Shown one piece after another: positions 46,777 through 60,400 of a stretch of DNA of 64,000 bases (its first letter is position 1; every line of letters begins with the position of its first letter). A program made the translations under genes and the position numbers. This DNA comes from Hevea brasiliensis (Eukaryota; Streptophyta; Magnoliopsida; Malpighiales; Euphorbiaceae): contig NC_079495.1 in assembly GCF_030052815.1 (NCBI RefSeq), positions 44,989,504 through 45,053,503 on the forward strand. Direction: 5' to 3'. Under the pieces are notes generated by a model. That model was not told where the DNA came from. It did not search any database and saw nothing but the letters and a program-made list of their open reading frames with translations.

Positions 46777-49700
46777 TGTAACACCCCCGTTTGCATAGCC
46801 TGGTATATTTCACTGTTCCGGTGACCGGTGTCGGTCCGGACAATTAATGGGATTAGGGCCACACTTAAGACAACGTGAGAAGCCATAAACACAAATAATT
46901 AGTAATGTTTAATTAGTTAACTATAAATAAGAAAAACAGAACATAAGAGGTTAAACGAGCCGAGAGTCACAGCGATGAGTGACCTCCTGAACGATGCTGA
47001 AGTCATTTTAAACTCAAATTTCGAACCGTAAAAAGTGACGCTGCGGTCCTTAGGACCCTTATGAACACAGTGGAAAAGAGAAAATCACGAAAAAGAACTG
47101 TTAAGCCAGTCAAATAATTAGGTCAGGGAGCCGGAAGAAATATTGGATTATTTGCAAACCGGGATGAACCGGTGAGGGGCGATTTGGTCAATTGACCCCG
47201 AGAGCTGACTCCTGATCTAACTGTCAAATAAAATCGAAGAAAAGAAAATTTCGGAATAGAGAATTAAATTAAAGAACTAATAGAAAAAAAAAAAAAAGAG
47301 GAAGAAGATGGAAAAGTCAAAGTTGATGACATCATGAATGATGTCATAAACAAATTAATTTAGTGAATTATTAAATTGGGAATTGTGGTCTTCCATAAGA
47401 TAAAGAAAAGAAAAGAAAAAAAAAATTAAAACACAAATCTTCTTCTTCAAAAAAACGTCACTCTCTCTCTCCCACACCAAAACCACCATGAAAGCTCATT
47501 TTTGAGCTTGAAGAACCAAAATCCAACCATGGCCAATTGTCCTACCATAACTAGATGTTGTTTGGACAACTAGGAAAGAGGATTCAAAGAAAAGAAAGAA
47601 GAAAAATTTGAAGAAAAGGGAGAAGAAATTCTGCACACAAGGTTAGTAAACTAAACTTGAATTGTTAGTTGATTTAGTTATGTTTATAGCTTAATTAACC
47701 TAGGAATATACTTAAAATGAAAAGAAATTAATGGTGGGAGGATTAAAGACAAATTCATCCAGCTAGGGTTTTGATGTGTGTGTATGAATTTGATGGACTT
47801 AAAGGTGTGTATGAGTATATGAACCTTAAGTAGTTGAGTTATTATGGTTTAAGGCTTTGAAAGTAGTTAAACACAATGAATTAGTGAGATTAGGGTTTGA
47901 ATGTTAGGGTTAGTGAACTAAAATTTGAAGAAATGCATAAATGGCATGTTTAACCTATTGTGACATGAATTAATGGTCAATTATGACCAAATAAGTTGTG
48001 TGGGAATGGTGGAAAATTTAGCTAAATTCGTAGGTCAATGGTCATGCTGCTGGCAGCATGACCAAACCTACTTTGAAGGACCAAAACTCAAATTTTACAA
48101 GCCTAATGGATATGCCACCAATTGGAGATGAAAATAGACATAAAAGAGCACAACTTTCATTAAGGAACCATGACCAAAAACTGACCAAAAGTTGGTGAAA
48201 CAATTGACCAAAGTGAGTTGATAGCAGGCTGCCCTGCACCAAACTGACCAAATGAACAGTAACTGTTCATTTGGTCATAACTCGAGCTAGGTAGGTCAAA
48301 TTGACCTGAAATTTTACCAGCAATTAGATATGATATAGACCTAAAACTTTCATGAAGAACACCAACCCAAATTAGGCCATTAACTCATTCAAATCATTGA
48401 GCAAAGTTAAAATTACTGTACTGAAACTCTGCAGAATTTTCAGTGGAGCAGCAATGTTTGGATGGCTATAACTCTCTCTAGAAAACTCGGATTTAGGCGA
48501 TTCTTGAATCGATGGAAACCTAAGACATAGTAGAACATTTCATCTGAAGAAAGTTAGACCAAATTATGAACTTAACTTGATCAAATTACTGACCAAAGTT
48601 GGACCAAAAATCTGCCAGCACCTAAATTGCAGTATGAACAGTGCACGTGAACAGTAAACTTATTTTGGCCATAACTTGAGCTACAAAACTCCGATTGAGG
48701 TGATCCAAAAATGAGAATACACTTAAGACAATAAGGAACATTTTCTATGGAGGAAGTTTTGTCAAATTCCAACAGTAGATCGACCAATGGAACAGTGCAA
48801 CTTCGGAGAACCAAAACCGAAAATTGGCAATTTTGCCAAAATGACCTAAGCTTTAAACAAATGACCAAAACCAACAAGTTTGGTGACCAAAATGTGGTAT
48901 GTGGGTGAAGTTGGAGTTCCCATACCTATTAATCCTTAGAAAGTCAATTATTTGACTTAAATAGTACAGTGAATAGTAACCCGAAACACAAAATTTCGAG
49001 AACGTCGAATTTAACACGTTAGAAATAGGTAAATGCGAAGTTAAAATTCATTTGGGATTTATGTTAAGTTCTAGTACTGAAACATTGTCAAATTTTGTGT
49101 TTCAGTTGAAAAGAATATCGGGAAGGAACCCGAGGAAACGAGTCGAGGCTAAGGGACGACTCGCTTGAGGTTTGTGCACAATAAACCCTATTTAAGCATT
49201 TTATCCTTGAAAAATTGATTTATTACGCATTATGAATTTATGAACTTTTGTGTTGCCACCTTGCGATCAAATTGTAACTTTGGAAATGGATTGATTTTTG
49301 TATGCAATATTTGAATGAAATGTTTGAAATGAATTTTTGATTCACACTTAGCATGACATGTACTTATTATTCCTCCTCCATGTATGGGGTTGAGATCGTT
49401 TAATTTCATCCCTCTCTGGCTTGCCAGTTGAGGTTGTTGATCGGATGAGTACATATTAGCTTGCTAGCCAGATGCCTCATTGGTTTCGATTAATGGGGTT
49501 GAGATTGCTTTGTCGTGGTGTACAACACGGCATTGATCGGAAATTTTGTGTCATGGCTTAAGTTGTGTACGACTTTGGCAACACTGTGTTTATGCAATTG
49601 TTTGACTAAACTGTTGTTTAATATATTATTTGACAAATGAGTTGTTATGAGCTTGATATTTGTGAAATGTGATTGTGAAGTATTCAAATTATGTTTCATC

Positions 49701-50438
49701 AATAAATGATTTATGTATCACATTTTAAATCTTTATTGTGCACCATGAGTATGTTTATACTCGTGATAGTTTAATTTCTTGTCATGAGATAAAAGCAAGG
49801 AGAAAGCAGCAGAGTGAGCTGCGGAATTGACAAGATCTTTTTGATCCCTTTTTGTACGGGTATTATTTTATACCCTTATGGTTATTTTGATGTAAATACT
49901 GTAATGTCATAAGTATCAATGTAAATTGAGCAGTTGTAAATAAACTATAATAATATTATTTTAGATTTTCTTCTGTAAATTTAATATTTGTACATATGGA
50001 TTTTCTGCCTTATGTTTTGTGAATGGAATTATTGAACCTACTGAGTTGACAAATTTGACTTGGATTGTGAAACTGTTTTGAAATGGATTGACTTGAGTTG
50101 AATTGTGAATTATTGGTGGTTGGGAGTTGTGAAATATGTTTGGAAGTGCTTTTTACAGGTATTTGAAGAACTGGTTTCTCAAAATACAGAGGGAACTCTG
50201 TCAAAATTTTTATAAAATTTGCAGCAAAATTTAAATGCACAAAAATTTTTACTAGTCCTTAAGCTTTGAATAAATGGTTTTTAATTCCTAGCAAAATGCT
50301 CACCACTTCCAAAATGTAAGAAAATTGTTTTAAAATCCCTTGTAGGGTACTTAATGAGTTATCGGTAGGTGAAGTTCGGTAGTTCATTAAGTATTCTACG
50401 GGATCATGTTATGCCTTACGGAGGGGTAAGGTGTGACA
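46777..50438 (+). repeat. Solo gypsy LTR, B-like (level 3)
   Basis: Starts TGTAACACCCCCG, ends AAGGTGTGACA, length 3662 bp. Perfect TSD CGAAA (46772-46776, 50439-50443). It is close to the LTR of B and serves as the guide to the missing left part of B's LTR. It has four diverged ~200-bp modules (near 48066, 48277, 48473, 48669) and hairpins at 49747-49875. No gene seen. Confidence 0.93.
49747..49875 (+). other. Hairpins in solo B-like LTR
   Basis: GAGTAT (49747-49752) pairs with ATACTC (49757-49762); GGGTAT (49858-49863) pairs with ATACCC (49870-49875). The middle stem of the B cassette is weak here. Confidence 0.65.
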
Positions 50439-50443
50439 CGAAA

Positions 50444-50841
50444 TGACCAAAATGCCCTCCGTTTGGCTTATTGAGCCAAAATCGTCTGTACCGATCAAAA
50501 AAACTTTCTAAGCCTTTTCTTGGCATTCTAATGCCATAGAAACCTCAATGACTCTTCTTTGGAGTCTAAAAAATTATTTCATAAATTTTTCCCTTGGTTT
50601 AGGGCTTCTAGTTGCGAAGACTGCAACTTTCCACTGAATTACCCATCGCTAGGGCACCGGCTCATTTAACTTAGTTGTATTTTATTTCTAAAATTTTTCT
50701 TAAATTTTTCTTATTAATATTTGAGTTAATTATGGTTCCTCACTTTAGTCTAAATATTTTTTTAGACATTCTAACTGTCCGGATCGACACCAGTCACCGA
50801 AACAGTAGAATGTATGGAATTGCTACAGTGAGGTTAATTCA
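50444..50841 (-). repeat. Gypsy D 3' LTR, 5' end part
   Basis: Resumes after the solo LTR and runs to the LTR 5' end, which on the minus strand reads TGAATTAACCTCAC; the first bases have drifted from TGTAACACC. It includes GAAATGACCAAAATGCCC (50441-50458). Confidence 0.85.
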
Positions 50842-51009
50842 ACTCTCCCCCTCTAACAAAAATTTCGTCCTCGAAATTTACCGGGTGTAGGTATCTAAGA
50901 TAATTCCTTTACCTTTCTATTGCACCCTCTGTCTACTTCTTTTTTATATATATGGTGTTATTTAGTCTTTTTGAATCTATCATTATACACTTAGGCATAT
51001 CATAAAGGA
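50842..51009 (-). other. Gypsy D interior, 3' end with polypurine tract
   Basis: On the minus strand AATTTCGAGGACGAAATTTT leads to AGAGGGGGAGAGT just before the 3' LTR, the standard end of these elements. The other part has no recognisable coding content. It is cut at AAGGA (51005-51009) by element C. Confidence 0.85.
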
Positions 51010-53788
51010 TGTAACACCCCTAAGTTCGGTAGTGCGTTCTGCTGCTCCGGTGACCAGTGTTGTCCGGACAGCTAGGATGCCTAGAACTACACTTCGATAT
51101 GAGTGAGAAGACATAAAATAATGAAATACAAGAAAAGAAAATACAAGAAAAACAAAGGAAAAATAATAGCAAAGAAATGTGATCAAGTTAAGCGAGCCGG
51201 GAACCCTAGCGATGGGTGACCGCACCGGGAAGTCACGGCGTGGACCGTTGACTAGCCCTGGACTGCGGGGAACCCTGGAAAACATTTTTAGGACTTAAAT
51301 AGACCCTTATTGAAGAATAAATCTCATTAGAAAGATCAAAGAAAAATTAAATAATTAGTACAAAGAAAAGTGAGAAATCGAAAAACAGACAAAACCCGGT
51401 GTTACCGAAAAATCGGGAATGCAACCCGAATAGGGGCATTATGGTCAATTGACACCCCGAATTGTCTTTTGACCTAAATTCCCATTAAAAATAAATAATA
51501 TTACACTTAGAAAATAAAATAAAAAATTAATTTGGTGGTACCTAAAGTAAATAACAAAAATTAAAGGTTAAATGTGGAATAAGTGGGGGTTAAGTTTATA
51601 ATATGAATTATTTGTGTGACTGGTCCACTAATGATTAAACTAAACATAAAATGGGCTGATGTAAGTCCACTATAGCAGCTGAAACTTCATCTTCCTCAAA
51701 CCCTCTCAACATTGCCGAATTGAAGAAGAATAAAATCCTCCATTGCCGTTTGGTTTAGAGCTTGATCCTTCCCTCCATTTCAACTCCAATCACTTAGGTT
51801 CCTTCATTAAAGATTGTCTACACATCATAAGGAAGAGCTTGATACCAAAATCAAGAAGTTTAATCAAGATTTGGCAAGTTCCAACCATAAGGTAAGTTTG
51901 TATTTTGGAAGATTGCTTTGTTAAACTTTGTGTTCATGTTATGGGTGTTGGTTTTGTGAAGAAAATTTTCAAGTTTGAAGAGTTATTGAGATGTCCATTT
52001 TGGACAGCCATGGAGTTATGTATTTGATGAAATAATTGTGCATATATTTGATGAGAAATTATGTTGGTTATGGTGATTTAATGTCCTAGTAAATTATTCC
52101 ATATGTATATGGTGAATTTTGCACTTGGGATGGAAATTGATGAATTGTATGATACTTTGGTATTGAGGAACATTTTCGGCAGCCTTGGAACTCTTGGATA
52201 AATGTATGTGTTCATGAAGGTATTAGCAGAATATTGACATTGAGGATTGATGGATATGTATATAGAGTGATTGTGCAAAGTGTATGTAAGAATTTGTAAT
52301 GTTAGGTGTATATGTGATTGTACTTAGACTTTGTAAATGTGAGTTTTAATTAGTGTATTAAGGATGTTTGTAATCTGCCCAAAGTGATGTTAATGTAAAG
52401 TGGAATATGGTTTTGGTAATGAACCAAAACAAAATTGGTAAGGGAAGTGGACATATAGTACTGTAAGTGTGTAATTGAGGTATGTTTAAGCAAGGTAATT
52501 AAGGGCAGTATGCATTTTAGCCTATAACTTTAAATGTGTAACCTCAATTGGTATGAGACCAATTGGAGGTGAAACTAGGAACAAAATGTGCCAACTTTCA
52601 TTGAGAAAGCATACCAAAATTCTGCTTGCAAGGTGACATGAAAAATGACCAATTCGGATTAGGTGCAATTGAGACCTGAAAATTGATCAATTGCGCAGCA
52701 GTTAGTGTTTATGCCATAACTCACTCCAAACAGGTCCAATTGACCTGAAATTTTAACCATGAATAGTTAACACCCATACCTACAAGTCTTATGAAGACAC
52801 CAAAGCCCAGAAATGACCAGAAGTAAGTCAAAAAGCTTGCACAAGTTTGGGTCCAAAAACTGGCCGAACCAAAGTTGACCAAATTTGACCTAAAATTGAC
52901 CTAATTTGATGCCATTTGACCAGCAATAGTATAATGACCATAACTTGGTCTACTTAACTCGGATTGACCTAAAATTTTGCCCCACGTTCTGTAAGACATA
53001 GATCTACAAGTTTGTAGTTTTGACCGAAACCCGAAAACTGAGGGAACTAGGTCGTCCGGCTAGGTCAAAGTAGCATACCGAAATACAGCAATTTGCAATA
53101 AAATGCACTAAACAAGGAAATGAAATTGGTAACGAGTACCAACCCTAAAACCCTATCAAATGTGACATATTAGTGACACTAAAACCTAATTTACCTAGAA
53201 CGCATCGAGGGTCGATATATTAGGTGATTAAGCAAATAATAGCTTTCAGTGAATTATTTGTCAAACATTATCATTAGAGACAGTTTAATTTAGTACTGAA
53301 ACACTTCAAATTGTGTTTCTCAGTTACCAAAGACTCAGGAAAAGGGAAGGAAACACTGAGTCCAGACCAGGAGACAATTATCAGAAGTTTGTGCACAACT
53401 AGTTTTCAACTGATTTTACTCTGAATAAGATTTCATATGATTCATTGTATGTTATTGATTTAAATTATGTTTGTGCACAATAGTATTTCTTTTGAATTTT
53501 TCAATTGAAATGAATTATGACTATTTGTACATTATTGTTTTAAATTGTGAAAATGTGTTTGAATGGATATTTATTGCTTGAAAAGCATTGTAAATGATTT
53601 GATGGATACTATTGATTGAAAAGCACTGTAAATGGTTTTTGTGGAAATTAAAGATAATTATGAATTGTGTTGCCATTTTGTGAATGAAATTGTAACTTTG
53701 GAAATTTATTGGATTCTCATGAATCATTTGAATAAAATGTTTGGAATTGATTTTATGTTCACACTTAGCATGACAGTATCATATCATT

Positions 53789-53858
53789 CCTTCTCCATTT
53801 ATGGGGTTGTGATCGTTTATTTTCCTTCTCCATTTATGGAGTCGTGATCGTTTATTTT
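53789..53858. repeat. 35-bp tandem duplication in C LTR
   Basis: Copies 53789-53823 and 53824-53858 differ at two bases. The duplication is also in the 3' LTR (near 60210-60279), so it predates this insertion. Confidence 0.92.
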
Positions 53859-54282
53859 TCTCCCTCTCTGGTTTACCAGTTGAGGTGATTGGATGAGTAC
53901 TCATTATATAGCTAGCTCCCTTCCTCATTGATTTCGATTAGTGGGGTTGTGATTGCTTTGTTGTGGTGTACAACGCGGCATTGATTGGAAATTTGTGTCA
54001 TGGCTTAAGTTGTGAATGAATTGGCAACACTGTGTTCGTAAATTATTTGAATAAATTGTGTTATAATGAGCTTCGATAATTTGTGAAATGGAGTTTAAAT
54101 TCTTATTGACATTCACTGTCTTTTGAATTTAACTACGTTTTGATTACTGAGATTTATTGTGATATTGTGTTAAATTCCTTATGATGTTCATTGTCTTGAA
54201 TTTAACTACCGTTTTACGTATCCATCATTTATATGATTTATGAATTGTGATTTAAATTGTATTTGGTTAATGTTGTGCACCA

Positions 54283-54400
54283 CTGGGACATTGTCTCAGC
54301 GATAGCTTTTTATTGCTGTCGCAGGTAGACAGATAGACAGGGCAGCAGACTAGGCTGCTAGTACCTCCAGTGAGAGATTACCGGGTATAATGAGTATACC
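54283..54400 (+). other. Three-hairpin cassette, gypsy C 5' LTR
   Basis: CTGGGAC (54283-54289) pairs with GTCTCAG (54293-54299, one G.U); GCGATAGC (54299-54306) pairs with GCTGTCGC (54315-54322, one G.U); GGTATA (54384-54389) pairs with TATACC (54395-54400). The 3' LTR copy has TGAGAC/GTCTCA (60703-60717) and ACGATAG/CTGTCGT (60718-60741). Confidence 0.7.
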
Positions 54401-54914
54401 AACATTTTGCATTTTGTACTGTAATGTATGACCACTGTATGTACATATTGTTTCTTGTTTTGAGCAGTTGTAAATTCAAATTGTACCTTGAAGTTGTAAA
54501 TTAATTATGAGTTATTTTGGCTTGTAAAAATTGTATTATGTTTCCTTTATCTCAGTCTTTGAAAAATTACTATGGATTTGAGTTGAGAAAATGTTGTAGT
54601 TGAGATTTGGAAATATACTGAAGTGCTTTTTACAGGTTTTCTGAAGAACTGTTTTATCCAAAATACAGATGGCACTCTGCCAAAATTTTTACAGAAATTC
54701 CAAATAATCCAAATGAGTTAGCTGTTTCACTTCAGTTCACAAAAGTTTTTAACACCTGTAAATAGTGCTCACCACTGTAAAAGAAGTAAGAAAAGTTTTT
54801 AAAATCCCTTGTAGTGTATTTAATGGGTTATCAGTAGACGAAGTTGGTAATTCATTAGGTATACTACGGGATCATGTTATGCCTTACAGAGGGGTAGGGT
54901 GTGACATGTTTTAG

Positions 54915-54926
54915 TGGTATCAGAGC
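54915..54926 (+). other. Primer-binding site, gypsy C (initiator tRNA-Met)
   Basis: TGGTATCAGAGC eight bases after the LTR end, as in B. Confidence 0.92.
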
Positions 54927-55095
54927 AAAGTTTTAAATTTCGTTTTCACCTGTTACTTGAATATTCTTTCTTCAGAGTACAACTGTTCAATATCATTGTT
55001 TGATACATACAGTACATTACATTATAAATATGCACTAACGGGAGGAAATCTCCTTGTGTTATTTGTTCAGGAGATCTAAAATCCTCGCATTGACT

Positions 55096-56340
55096 ATGGA
55101 AGAGGGTGATCGTTCGATCGATCAATCTATTGAGGTCGAGGTGCAAGGGGATGCCCAGGCCTACATAATGTTAGTGGTTAAGTGACACCGGCCCTGCGAT
55201 CGCAGATTTCTGCTCGATTCGATTCGCTCGTGAGATGGTTGCAATGTTCCAACAAATGGTGGTAATGTACCTACTCAAGTCCCAATCTGAGACACGATGG
55301 TACAACCACGATCTCCTACTAGCGATATGATAAATTGATGAAGTATCGCGCTACAGAGTTTAATGGGACAGTAGATCCTCTAGAAGATAAACAGTGGTTA
55401 GAGAGGATGGATAGGGTGTTCAAGAAGCTACATTGTACAGAAGAGCTCGATTTGAATACTCGGTGTCCTTACTACGAGGGGATGCTTATGGTGGTGGAAA
55501 ACCATTCCCCACGATGCAGTAGAACTGCAGTGCTAACATGGAATGACTTTCTCGAGAATTGCAGAGAAATATGTCCCGATGCTTATGTAGACCGAAGTTA
55601 CAAGAATTCCTAAGTTTGAAACAGGGAGCGGATCGGTGGTGAGTATGAAAGAGAATTTTCCACTTTGAGCCATTATGCAGTAAGTTTACTTGCTACCAGC
55701 AGGGAGAGATGCAAGAGGTTTGAAACTGGCTTGAAGCCCAGTATCAGATTACAAGTAGTAGGCTTCAAACACACTAACTTCTCTGAACTTATTTCTCAAG
55801 CCCTAGAGTTGGAACGAATTGAGTTTGAAGCTGCTCTGAGAAAAAGAGATCGAGAGAAGACAGGAGGAAGAGGGAAAATCAGAGAAACGAGTTCTAGTGG
55901 TCCCACCGGAAAGAGGAAGAACTATGAGGACACAGCAGAGGTGGCAAGAAGTGCAGTAGGGAAGACATTCGGGAGAAACCTCCTCTATCTGGTCACAGTC
56001 TGGAGGTTCCTACCATTCCCGCCAATGTGAAAATTGTGGAAGATATCATGGTGGGATATGCTATAAGGCTATTGGAGCTGTTATAACTGTGGAGGCACAG
56101 AACACTTTGCCAAGGACTGCACGATGAGTCGCAGAGTTGGACCACCTCCTACTACTGCAGAAGGGTCGATTCGAGCCACTGTCACGAAGCTCACAACCAC
56201 CTAGCGGTAGGTAGGCGGGGGTAGAGGTAGCCAGCAGCCAAGGCACGGTAAAACATTGAGCAAGGCGATTGCTCGGTCGAGTCTATGCAATGAGACAGAG
56301 GAAGAGGCGAGACATCGGCGTTGTGGCTGGTACCTTCTCA
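55096..56340 (+). pseudogene. gag: Gypsy C gag (broken)
   Basis: The ATG at 55096 starts MEEGDRSIDQSIEVEVQGD. The gag core is read at 55335-55450 (TEFNGTVDPLEDKQWLERMD) and, after frame changes, at 55665-55870 (RERCKRFETGLKPSIRLQVV, ELISQALELERIE). Zinc knuckle remnants lie at about 56028-56130, where one lost base shifts the frame between CENCGRYHGGIC and the second knuckle. Frame breaks also occur near 55190, 55450-55500 and 55610-55660. Confidence 0.85.
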
Positions 56341-56530
56341 ACTTTTAACTAAGATGTGTTTGTGTTATTTGATCCAGGTTCTACCCATTTTTATGTGAGT
56401 GCTAGCATCATTGATTGCATTGCTGTTCCATGTACAAAAATGGACTTCGAGGTGCTAGTAACAAGTCCGCTAGGACAGGAGGTCAGGGAAATAAATTTTG
56501 ATACATTAGTGATTAGTCCTTTAGGATAGG
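56341..56530 (+). pseudogene. Gypsy C protease fragment
   Basis: Reads LFDPGSTHFYVSASIIDC and then KMDFEVLVTSPLGQEVRE, close to element B's protease. It stops at about 56529. The later conserved protease block and all RT text are missing. Confidence 0.82.
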
Positions 56531-57425
56531 GATTGTGATAATAAGTGAAATTAGTTTTGGAAGAGTTTATCGGCGAAAAGTATTTCCTGACACACCATAA
56601 ATTATAAAGCTAATTGGCGAGCCTATTTAGTGTAAAGCAAGAGGACGTAAAAGTAAGTTCTGATAATAGAATTGCTCTAGATGAAGGCAGAGATGTTACT
56701 GTTAGTAATTGTTAATGGGTATTGTAATCAGAATAAGTTGGATATCAGTGAATTCGAAAAGGACAAAGGATAGGAAAGTTTGATCTATTGGGATGTATTG
56801 TAGTAACTATGCAATGTTCTTGATTGTTTATACTGTAAACTACGGATTACAGTACTAACTTGAGATTATTGTGTAGAGCTACGTACTATCTGATAGTACA
56901 CCTAGATGAGGATAGTTGCCAACGGCATACATTTTAATATAGTTATGCGGGACATAATTTAATTGTTAGAAATAAGTTTGAAAATCCTACTTAGGGATCT
57001 AAAACTCAAAAGTTAGAATATCGAAAGGTTATAGTTCGGTACAAAAGAAAGTAAGTTATAAAATATTGACAGATAAAAAGAGTTATGGAAGTAGAGATTT
57101 GAACAGTTGATTCATATATAACAAAGAAATATTACTAATGTGAAGAAGACTATGGACCAGAATGGTCAGAGGACCAATGACTAGATGAATGATTCTAACA
57201 TGACCTCAAGGGTCATTCAAGAAGGAACATGAATCGAAATATTAGATAGGACAATATTAAGAGGAGATTAGTGTTATACAAACAAATTAAACGTTGTATT
57301 AGATTGTTAAAAGTCTTATTCAAATTTGAGGAAAAGAAGATTATACGATCGTATAGAAAGGAGAAAATAAACGTATGACTATTGTAAGATGGCTATTGGG
57401 TAAAATTTCGTGGACGAAATTATTT
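56531..57425 (+). other. Gypsy C interior of unknown origin
   Basis: About 0.9 kb, AT-rich, between the protease fragment and the polypurine tract. No open frame with a recognisable domain, no resemblance by eye to RT or integrase of A or B, and no obvious repeat. The last 25 bases (AAAATTTCGTGGACGAAATT) are the shared pre-polypurine motif of these gypsy elements. Confidence 0.6.
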
Positions 57426-57439
57426 AAGGGGGGGAGAAT
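57426..57439 (+). other. Polypurine tract, gypsy C
   Basis: AAGGGGGGGAGAAT directly before the 3' LTR. Confidence 0.9.
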
Positions 57440-60400
57440 TGTAACACCCCTAAGTTCGGTAGTGCGTTCTGCTGCTCCGGTGACCAGTGTTGTCCGGACA
57501 GCTAGGATGCCTAGAACTACACTTCGATATGAGTGAGAAGACATAAAATAATGAAATACAAGAAAAGAAAATACAAGAAAAACAAAGGAAAAATAATAGC
57601 AAAGAAATGTGATCAAGTTAAGCGAGCCGGGAACCCTAGCGATGGGTGACCGCACCGGGAAGTCACGACGTGGACCGTTGACTAGCCCTGGACTGCGGGG
57701 AACCCTGGAAAACATTTTTAGGACTTAAATAGACCCTTATTGAAGAATAAATCTCATTAGAAAGATCAAAGAAAAATTAAATAATTAGTACAAAGAAAAG
57801 TGAGAAATCGAAAAACAGACAAAACCCGGTGTTACCGAAAAATTGGGAATGCAACCCGAATAGGGGCATTATGGTCAATTGACACCCCGAATTGTCTTTT
57901 GACCTAAATTTCCATTAAAATTAAACAATATTACACTTAGAAAATAAAATGAAAAATTAATTTGGTGGTACCTAAAGTAAATAACAAAAATTAAAGGTTA
58001 AATGTGGAATAAGTGGGGGTTAAGTTTATAATATGAATTATTTGTGTGAGTGGTCCACTAATGATTAAACTAAACATAAAATGGGCTAATGTAAGTCCAC
58101 TATAGCAGCTGAAATTTCATCTTCCTCAAACCCTCTCAACATTGCTGAATTGAAGAAGAATAAAATCCTCTATTGCCGTTTGGTTTAGAGCTTGATCCTT
58201 CCCTCCATTTCAACTCCAATCACTTAGGTTCCTTCATTAAAGATTGTCTACACATCATAAGGAAGAGCTTGATACCAAAATCAAGAAGTTTAATCAAGAT
58301 TTGGCAAGTTCCAACCATAAGGTAAGTTTGTATTTTGGAAGATTGCTTTGTTAAACTTTGTGTTCATGTTATGGGTGTTGGTTTTGTGAAGAAAATTTTC
58401 AAGTTTGAAGAGTTATTGAGATGTCCATTTTGGACAGCCATGGAGTTATGTATTTGATGAAATAATTGTGCATATATTTGATGAGAAATTATGTTGGTTA
58501 TGGTGATTTAATGTCCTAGTAAATTATGCCATATGTATATGGTGAATTTTGCACTTGGGATGGAAATTGATGAATTGTATGATACTTTGATATTGAGGAA
58601 CATTTTTGGCAGCCTTGGAACTTTTGGATAAATGTATGTGTTCATGAAGGTATTGGCAGAATATTGACATTGAGGATTGATGGATATGTATATAGAGTGA
58701 TTGTGTAAAGTGTATGTAAGAATTTGTAATGTTAGGTGTATATGTGATTGTACTTAGACTTTGTAAATGTGAGTTTTAATTAGTGTATTAAGGATGTTTG
58801 TAATCTGCCCAAAGTGATGTTAATGTAAAGTGGAATATGGTTTTGGTAATGAACCAAAACAGAATTGGTAAGGGAAGTGGACATATAGTAATGTAAGTGT
58901 GTAATTGAGGTATGTTTAAGCAAGGTAATTAAGGGCAGTATGCATTTTAGCCTATAACTTTAAATGTGTAACCTCAATTGGTATGAGACCAATTGGAGGT
59001 GAAACTAGGCACAAAATGTGCCAACTTTCATTGAGAAAGCATACCAAAATTCTGCTTGCAAGGTGACATGAAAAATGACCAATTCGGATTAGGTGCAATT
59101 GAGACTTGAAAATTGACCAATTGGGCAGCAGTTAGTGTTTAGGCCATAACTCACTCAAAACAGGTCTAATTGACCTGAAATTTTAACCATGAATAGTTAA
59201 GACCCATACCTACAAGTCTTATGAAGACACCAAAGCCCAGAAATGACCAGAAGTAAGCCAAAAAGCTTGCACAAGTTCGGGTCCAAAAACTAGCCGAACC
59301 AAAGTTGACCAAATTTGACCTAAAATTGACCTAATTTGATGCCATTTGACCAGTAATAGTATAATGACCATAACTTGGTCTACTTAACTCGGATTCACCT
59401 AAAATTTTGCCCCGCGTTCTGTAAGACATAGATCTACAAGTTTGTAGTTTTGACCGAAACCCGAAAACCGAGGGAACTAGGTCGTCCGACTAGGTCAAAC
59501 TAGTATACCGGAATACAACAATTTGCAATAAAATGCACTAAACAAGGAAATGAAATTGGTAACGAGTACCAACCCTAAAACCCTATCGAATTTGACATAT
59601 TAGTGACACTAAAACCTAATTTACCTAGAACGCATCGAGGGTCGATATATTAGGTGATTAAGCAAATAATAGCTTTCAGTGAATTATTTGTCAAACATTA
59701 TCGTGAGAGACAGTTTAATTTAGTACTGAAACACTTCAAATTGTGTTTCTCAGTTACCAAAGACTCAGGAAAAGGGAAGGAAACACTGAGTCCAGACCAG
59801 GAGACAATTATTAGAGGTTTGTGCACAACTAGTTTTCAACTGATTTTACTCTGAATAAGATTTCATATGATTCATTGTATGTTATTAATTTAAATTGTGT
59901 TTGTGCACAATAGTATTTCTTTTGAATTTTTCAATTGAAATGAATTATGACTATTTGTACATTATTGTTTTAAATTGTGGAAATGTGTTTGAATGGATAT
60001 TTATTGCTTGAAAAGCATTGTAAATGATTTGATGGATACTATTGATTGAAAAGCACTGTAAATGGTTTTTGTGGAAATTAAAGATAATTATGAATTGTGT
60101 TGCCATTTTGTGAATGAAATTGTAACTTTGGAAATTTATTAGATTCTCACGAATCATTTGAATAAAATGTTTGGAATTGATTTTATGTTCACACTTAGCA
60201 TGACAGTATCATATCATTCCTTCTCCATTTATGGGGTTGTGATCGTTTATTTTCCTTCTCCATTTATGGAGTCTTGATCGTTTATTTTTCTCCCTCTCTG
60301 GTTTACTAGTTGAGGTGATCGGATGAGTACTCATTATATAGCTAGCTCCCTTCCTCATTGATTTCGATTAGTGGGGTTGTGATTGCTTTGTTGTGGTGTA

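Larger units (their letters stand above)
51010..54906 (+). repeat. Gypsy C 5' LTR
   Basis: Starts TGTAACACCCCTAAG, ends TAGGGTGTGACA. It holds diverged ~200-bp modules near 52533, 52710 and 52948, a 35-bp tandem duplication at 53789-53858 and the hairpin cassette. No gene seen. Confidence 0.94.
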
